Source: Bog-159 sp963756605
Lineage (GTDB): Bacteria > Acidobacteriota > Terriglobia > Bryobacterales > Bryobacteraceae
NCBI GenBank assembly: GCA_963756605.1
Contig: CAVWOT010000032.1
Location: 186,001 to 250,000 of the forward strand
Direction of reading: 5' to 3'
DNA: 64,000 bases
Positions within the stretch are counted from its first letter, which is position 1. Every line of letters starts with the position of its first letter. Shown piece after piece: positions 62,398 to 64,000 of this stretch. The translations under genes and the position numbers were made by a program. The notes beneath the pieces were generated by a model, which saw nothing but the letters and a program-made list of their open reading frames with translations, was not told the origin of the DNA and ran no database searches.

Positions 62398-64000
62398 TCA
62401 CGCTCCTATGGGACTGGCGACGGCTTCCAGCGGTTCCTCCGCCGGGCGTCGCGGGCCGGGCAATAGGGTTCCAGACAGGTGCAGCGGGTCCACTGCCGAA
62501 ACATCGGGCAGTTCGCCGGATTCGCCGGCGCGGCGTACGGCGCGCAGCAAATCGAGGGCTTCGGGCAGCGCGAACTGCTCGCCCAAGAACGCTTCGGCGA
62601 AGCGGCCGCCGCGGATTTCACCGCGCGCTTCCATGCGGCGCAGTTCCACCAGCAGATCGCGCCAGGCGGGTGCCAGCGTCTCACGCTTGGCCAGATCGCG
62701 GAAGACCACGCCCCAGCGCTGCAGTAACTGGCGCGCGAAAGACGCCGGGGAGATTTCGCCGGGCGGCGCGGCGGTGCGGCGGAGCAGCGCCCAACGTCCA
62801 GCGGCGTGACGGGGGCGAGCCAGGCGGCCGCGTCCTTCGCCGCGGCGGCGTTTGGGGTCCACCAGTGCGCGCAGATTTTCAAAGCCATCCGCGGTGACCA
62901 GGCCGGCGGCGACCAATTCCCAAAGCCCGTCTTCCACTTCGCTGGCCAGGCGGCCAGTGGCGCGCGTGAGTTCCGGAAAGAACGACGCACCATGCTGCTG
63001 GAGAGCCGCCAGAACTTCGCGGGCGGGGTGCGAAAGCGCGCTGTCGGGAGCCGGCTGCGGGCCGGCCAGCAGCCACTCGGCGTCTTCCCGCAAGAACAGC
63101 GTCAGCGGCGCGACACGGGAGGGGCGCACGCGATGCGTCCGCTCATCGTCGTCATGTTCGAACGCTGGGTGCGGCGAGAGACGGCCCCACATCACTTCGC
63201 CCGAAAGGCAAAGCTGGTCCAGAAATTCAGGGTTGTACTGTGCCACGCGTCGGGGCAGGACTTCGGACTCCCAGGCCGCGGCGGAAATTTCGTATCCCTG
63301 CAGTTGCTTTATGACCTGCAGCACGCCATCCGGGCCATGAAGTTGCGTGCCGGGCGCGATGTGCTGCCAGCGGTGCAGGAATCGCACGAAATCGCCGGTG
63401 GTAACTGGCTCGATCTCGCGCCGCAGACGGCCGATGGTGAGCCGATGGATGCGCGCCAGCAGGCGGCGATGGCACCACTCGGGTTCGTCGGTAGTTGCGC
63501 CGGGAGTGAAGCGGCCGCGCAGGATCTGGCCTTCGGCCTCAAGTTGGGCGAGCGCGGAATCGACCAGCGCGCGCGCCAATGCCAGGCTGGTGGCGAGTTC
63601 GGTTGCGCGATACGGTCCACCGGATTCAAACCAGCCGCGCAGGATCTCGGCGGCGCAGGCTTCTTCGGTTTCGGGGCGGCTGCCGGCGAAAGCGATCGGC
63701 GGCGTGAGGATGGCGTCGGGATGGACGGCGCGCACGACAGGAATGCGTTCGGCGGGCGTCCAAAAAACCGCTCCCTCACGGTCGCGGCTCGGAATTGGAT
63801 CGTGGACTGTGAGTGTGGCTGCACGGCCCGCTTCTATCAGCGGCGCGAAAAACGGCTCCCACTCGGGCACCGGAGGAACGGTGACCAGCGTCAACAGCGC
63901 TTCGTGCAACTCGTCGGGGTCGCGCACCACGGGCCAAGCCTCCGCGGCCACCTGCACGATGGCGTCCGGATCGAGCGCGCCGGCGCCTTCTACGAAATCC
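62398..64000 (-). CDS. lhr: Lhr-type helicase, C-terminal part (cut by window edge)
   Basis: The frame is open to the right edge, so the N-terminal helicase core lies outside. The visible part corresponds to the long C-terminal extension of Lhr: LDPDAIVQVAAEAWPVVRDPDELHEALLTL (in pieces), WFESGGPYRATELATSLALARALVDSALAQLEAEGQILRGRF (in pieces, a winged-helix segment), RLLARIHRLTIGRLRREIEP, FLHRWQHI and WRDLLVELRRMEARGEIRGGRFAEAFLGEQFALPEALDLLR (in pieces). Lhr helicases act in DNA repair. A copy of the SRDREGAV repeat (63768-63790) is translated as an in-frame insertion near the window edge. Confidence 0.85.
   Translation of the reverse strand, partial: DFVEGAGALDPDAIVQVAAEAWPVVRDPDELHEALLTLVTVPPVPEWEPFFAPLIEAGRAATLTVHDPIPSRDREGAVFWTPAERIPVVRAVHPDAILTPPIAFAGSRPETEEACAAEILRGWFESGGPYRATELATSLALARALVDSALAQLEAEGQILRGRFTPGATTDEPEWCHRRLLARIHRLTIGRLRREIEPVTTGDFVRFLHRWQHIAPGTQLHGPDGVLQVIKQLQGYEISAAAWESEVLPRRVAQYNPEFLDQLCLSGEVMWGRLSPHPAFEHDDDERTHRVRPSRVAPLTLFLREDAEWLLAGPQPAPDSALSHPAREVLAALQQHGASFFPELTRATGRLASEVEDGLWELVAAGLVTADGFENLRALVDPKRRRGEGRGRLARPRHAAGRWALLRRTAAPPGEISPASFARQLLQRWGVVFRDLAKRETLAPAWRDLLVELRRMEARGEIRGGRFAEAFLGEQFALPEALDLLRAVRRAGESGELPDVSAVDPLHLSGTLLPGPRRPAEEPLEAVASPIGA
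63768..63790. repeat. SRDREGAV-type repeat arm inside the lhr coding sequence
   Basis: 23 bases identical to the arm at 55244-55266 except for one base (CTCACG for CTGACG). It is read as SRDREGAV between VHDPIP and FWTPAER, adding a short in-frame insertion to a variable loop of Lhr. Confidence 0.8.

Overview
The window looks like chromosomal DNA of an acidobacterium close to Solibacter/Bryobacterales. This is inferred from content: GC of roughly 60 %, three ADOP-type MacB/FtsX permeases (one with a PadR regulator), an Oar-like TonB-dependent receptor with a carboxypeptidase-like N-domain, a TolB/TPR membrane regulator, a BlaI/M56 pair with a GWxTD-like tail, and short dispersed repeats such as the one encoding SRDREGAV. 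I see no rRNA, tRNA, CRISPR array, insertion sequence or prophage.

Layout. 0-4.4 kb: end of an ADOP permease, a HicBA module, then padR and a second ADOP permease broken by one frameshift. 4.4-8.3 kb: a TPR protein coupled to a seven-heme cytochrome c, and a circularly permuted ATP-grasp protein. 8.4-11 kb: a DoxX-like membrane protein in two frames, a decayed glycerol kinase gene and a small HEXXH lipoprotein. 11-20 kb: FecR-domain protein, guaB, a secreted propeller-like protein, rsmB, a DUF58 protein and an APC permease. 19.8-20.4 kb: a decayed BrnT/BrnA-like toxin-antitoxin pair. 20.6-28.6 kb: the TonB receptor, an esterase, a third ADOP permease and a methyltransferase. 28.6-32.1 kb: a gluconate-dehydrogenase-like small subunit divergent from a GMC oxidoreductase, then a tetraheme cytochrome. 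32.5-39.5 kb: an unusual secreted cassette with a small protein, a 1621-residue phage-tail-fibre-like protein, a small charged secreted protein and a glycoside-hydrolase-like protein. 39.5-46.6 kb: a D-threonine-aldolase-like enzyme and a tesA/ybbA/ybbP-like locus. 46.7-53 kb: TolB/TPR regulator, phosphofructokinase, MetY, a CoA-binding protein and a Vgb-type propeller. 53-57.2 kb: accB-accC with a DUF2103-like gene, and a blaI-M56 pair with a clear operator. 57.4-59.5 kb: an eroded region with a cupin, a truncated TPR gene and a second HicBA. 59.5-64 kb: a UbiD-family decarboxylase, a FabG-like reductase with a tandemly duplicated 3' end, and the C-terminal part of an Lhr helicase.

How parts work together. 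The redox genes (heptaheme and tetraheme cytochromes, GMC dehydrogenase, DoxX) suggest periplasmic electron transfer from sugar or alcohol oxidation. AccBC, FabG and UbiD serve fatty acid and possibly quinone synthesis. YbbAP/TesA matches the enterobacterial arrangement. The main non-coding feature is a set of palindromic elements, several families of which lie just downstream of stop codons. The most unusual coding region is the 32.5-39.5 kb fibre/hydrolase cassette.
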